DNA of 43,675 bases from Hoeflea sp. Its GTDB lineage: Bacteria; Pseudomonadota; Alphaproteobacteria; Rhizobiales; Rhizobiaceae. The stretch covers positions 1 to 43,675 of the forward strand of contig NZ_JAUXOD010000081.1 in the NCBI RefSeq assembly GCF_030682515.1, in the 5' to 3' direction. Each line of letters begins with the position of its first letter. Position 1 is the first letter of the stretch. The notes under the pieces are model-generated. The model searched no databases. It saw nothing but the letters and a program-made list of their open reading frames with translations, and was not told the origin of the DNA. A program made the position numbers and the translations under genes. Shown here in pieces: positions 43,196-43,675 of the stretch.

Positions 43196-43675
43196 ATGAC
43201 GACAACCACGGATTTCACCCGCCGCGCGCTGCTGACGGCAGGCGTCGCCGGACTGGCGCTGTCGGTGTTTGGCCGCTGGACGCCGGCGGGCGCCTCGGAA
43301 GGCACCTTCGAGATCGCGCTGAGCGAAGCGGAATGGCGCGCGAAGCTCACGGAAGAGCAGTACGCGGTGCTGCGCGAGGAGGCCACCGAGCGCGCCTTCA
43401 CCAGCCCGCTCAACACCGAGAAGCGCAAGGGCATGTACCATTGCGCCGGCTGCGATCTGCCCGCCTATTCCTCCGAGGCCAAATATGACAGCGGCACCGG
43501 CTGGCCGAGTTTCTGGACGTCCGAGGACGGCGCCATCGGCACCAAGGAGGACCGGTCGCTGTTTTCCGTCCGCACCGAAGTCCATTGCCGCCGCTGCGGC
43601 GGCCATTTCGGCCACATCTTCGACGACGGCCCGGCGCCCACCGGCAAGCGCCATTGCCTCAACGGCCTGGCGCTG
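43196..43675 (+). CDS. msrB: Tat-exported peptide-methionine (R)-S-oxide reductase MsrB (partial)
   Basis: 160 codons are visible, open at the window edge. The start MTTTTDFTRRALLTAGVAGLALSV has a twin-arginine and a hydrophobic stretch, so export by the Tat system is likely. The MsrB domain follows: WRAKLTEEQYAVLREEATERAFTSPL, zinc-binding YHCAGC and HCRRCGGHFGH, and GTGWPSFW. The catalytic region reads GKRHCLNGLAL, where most MsrB have RYCIN-x-x-x-L: the Cys and Asn are kept and the Tyr is replaced by His. It repairs methionine-R-sulfoxide, here probably in periplasmic proteins. GGAGA precedes the ATG. Only the last few residues should be missing. Confidence 0.93.
   Translation, partial: MTTTTDFTRRALLTAGVAGLALSVFGRWTPAGASEGTFEIALSEAEWRAKLTEEQYAVLREEATERAFTSPLNTEKRKGMYHCAGCDLPAYSSEAKYDSGTGWPSFWTSEDGAIGTKEDRSLFSVRTEVHCRRCGGHFGHIFDDGPAPTGKRHCLNGLAL

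Overview
The window is GC-rich chromosomal DNA of an alphaproteobacterium, almost certainly order Hyphomicrobiales (Rhizobiales), near Rhizobiaceae or a related marine genus such as Hoeflea. The evidence is the gene order lptC-lptA-lptB-rpoN-hpf-ptsN, the sppA-ihfB-lapA group, the def-fmt-truA and dapD/dapE groups, an ornithine-lipid gene (olsB), a ROSE-type RNA thermometer in front of an hsp20 gene, a consensus CtrA site, and a palindromic intergenic repeat of a kind I recall from rhizobial genomes. I see no rRNA, tRNA, CRISPR array, insertion sequence or prophage.

Layout. 1-9.3 kb: the end of the malic enzyme gene, a TylF-like methyltransferase behind a CtrA site, olsB, a hybrid histidine kinase, an AcuI-like reductase, an overlapping chain rlmI-like / trmH-like / lspA, and a CoxG-family gene. 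9.3-16.5 kb: sppA-ihfB-lapA on the minus strand, diverging from the LPS-export, sigma-54, ribosome-hibernation and nitrogen-PTS block. 16.5-25.1 kb: hsp20 with its thermometer and a DUF1150 gene, a nucleoside hydrolase facing a ribokinase, rmuC, def-fmt-truA split by a FitAB/VapBC-type toxin-antitoxin pair, and a cheW gene. 25.1-30.8 kb: lysine/diaminopimelate genes (dapE, dapD) with two small membrane proteins, a LOG-family gene, a secreted four-EF-hand protein and a pyrimidine 5'-nucleotidase. 30.9-39.3 kb: a more accessory block with two tandem membrane diguanylate cyclases, an EamA transporter, a lipoprotein hydrolase, an ogt/PEP-mutase-like pair, and a LysR regulator diverging from a carboxymuconolactone-decarboxylase/SDR pair. 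39.4-43.7 kb: argB, then an ECF sigma factor with its RskA-type anti-sigma factor, a coiled-coil protein, a secreted fasciclin protein and the first part of a Tat-exported MsrB.

How the parts work together. The lpt, olsB, lspA, dapD, dapE, sppA and malic enzyme genes serve envelope building and central metabolism. hsp20/ROSE, hpf, the toxin-antitoxin pair, the ECF module and msrB respond to stress. The hybrid kinase, diguanylate cyclases, CheW and CtrA site belong to signalling and the cell cycle. The best candidate for an under-described system is the ECF sigma / RskA / fasciclin / MsrB cluster at the right end. It resembles the mycobacterial SigK-RskA-MPT70/83 circuit, and three of its genes have a similar promoter-like motif upstream. 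The best-supported regulatory RNA is the ROSE-like thermometer at 17282-17381.
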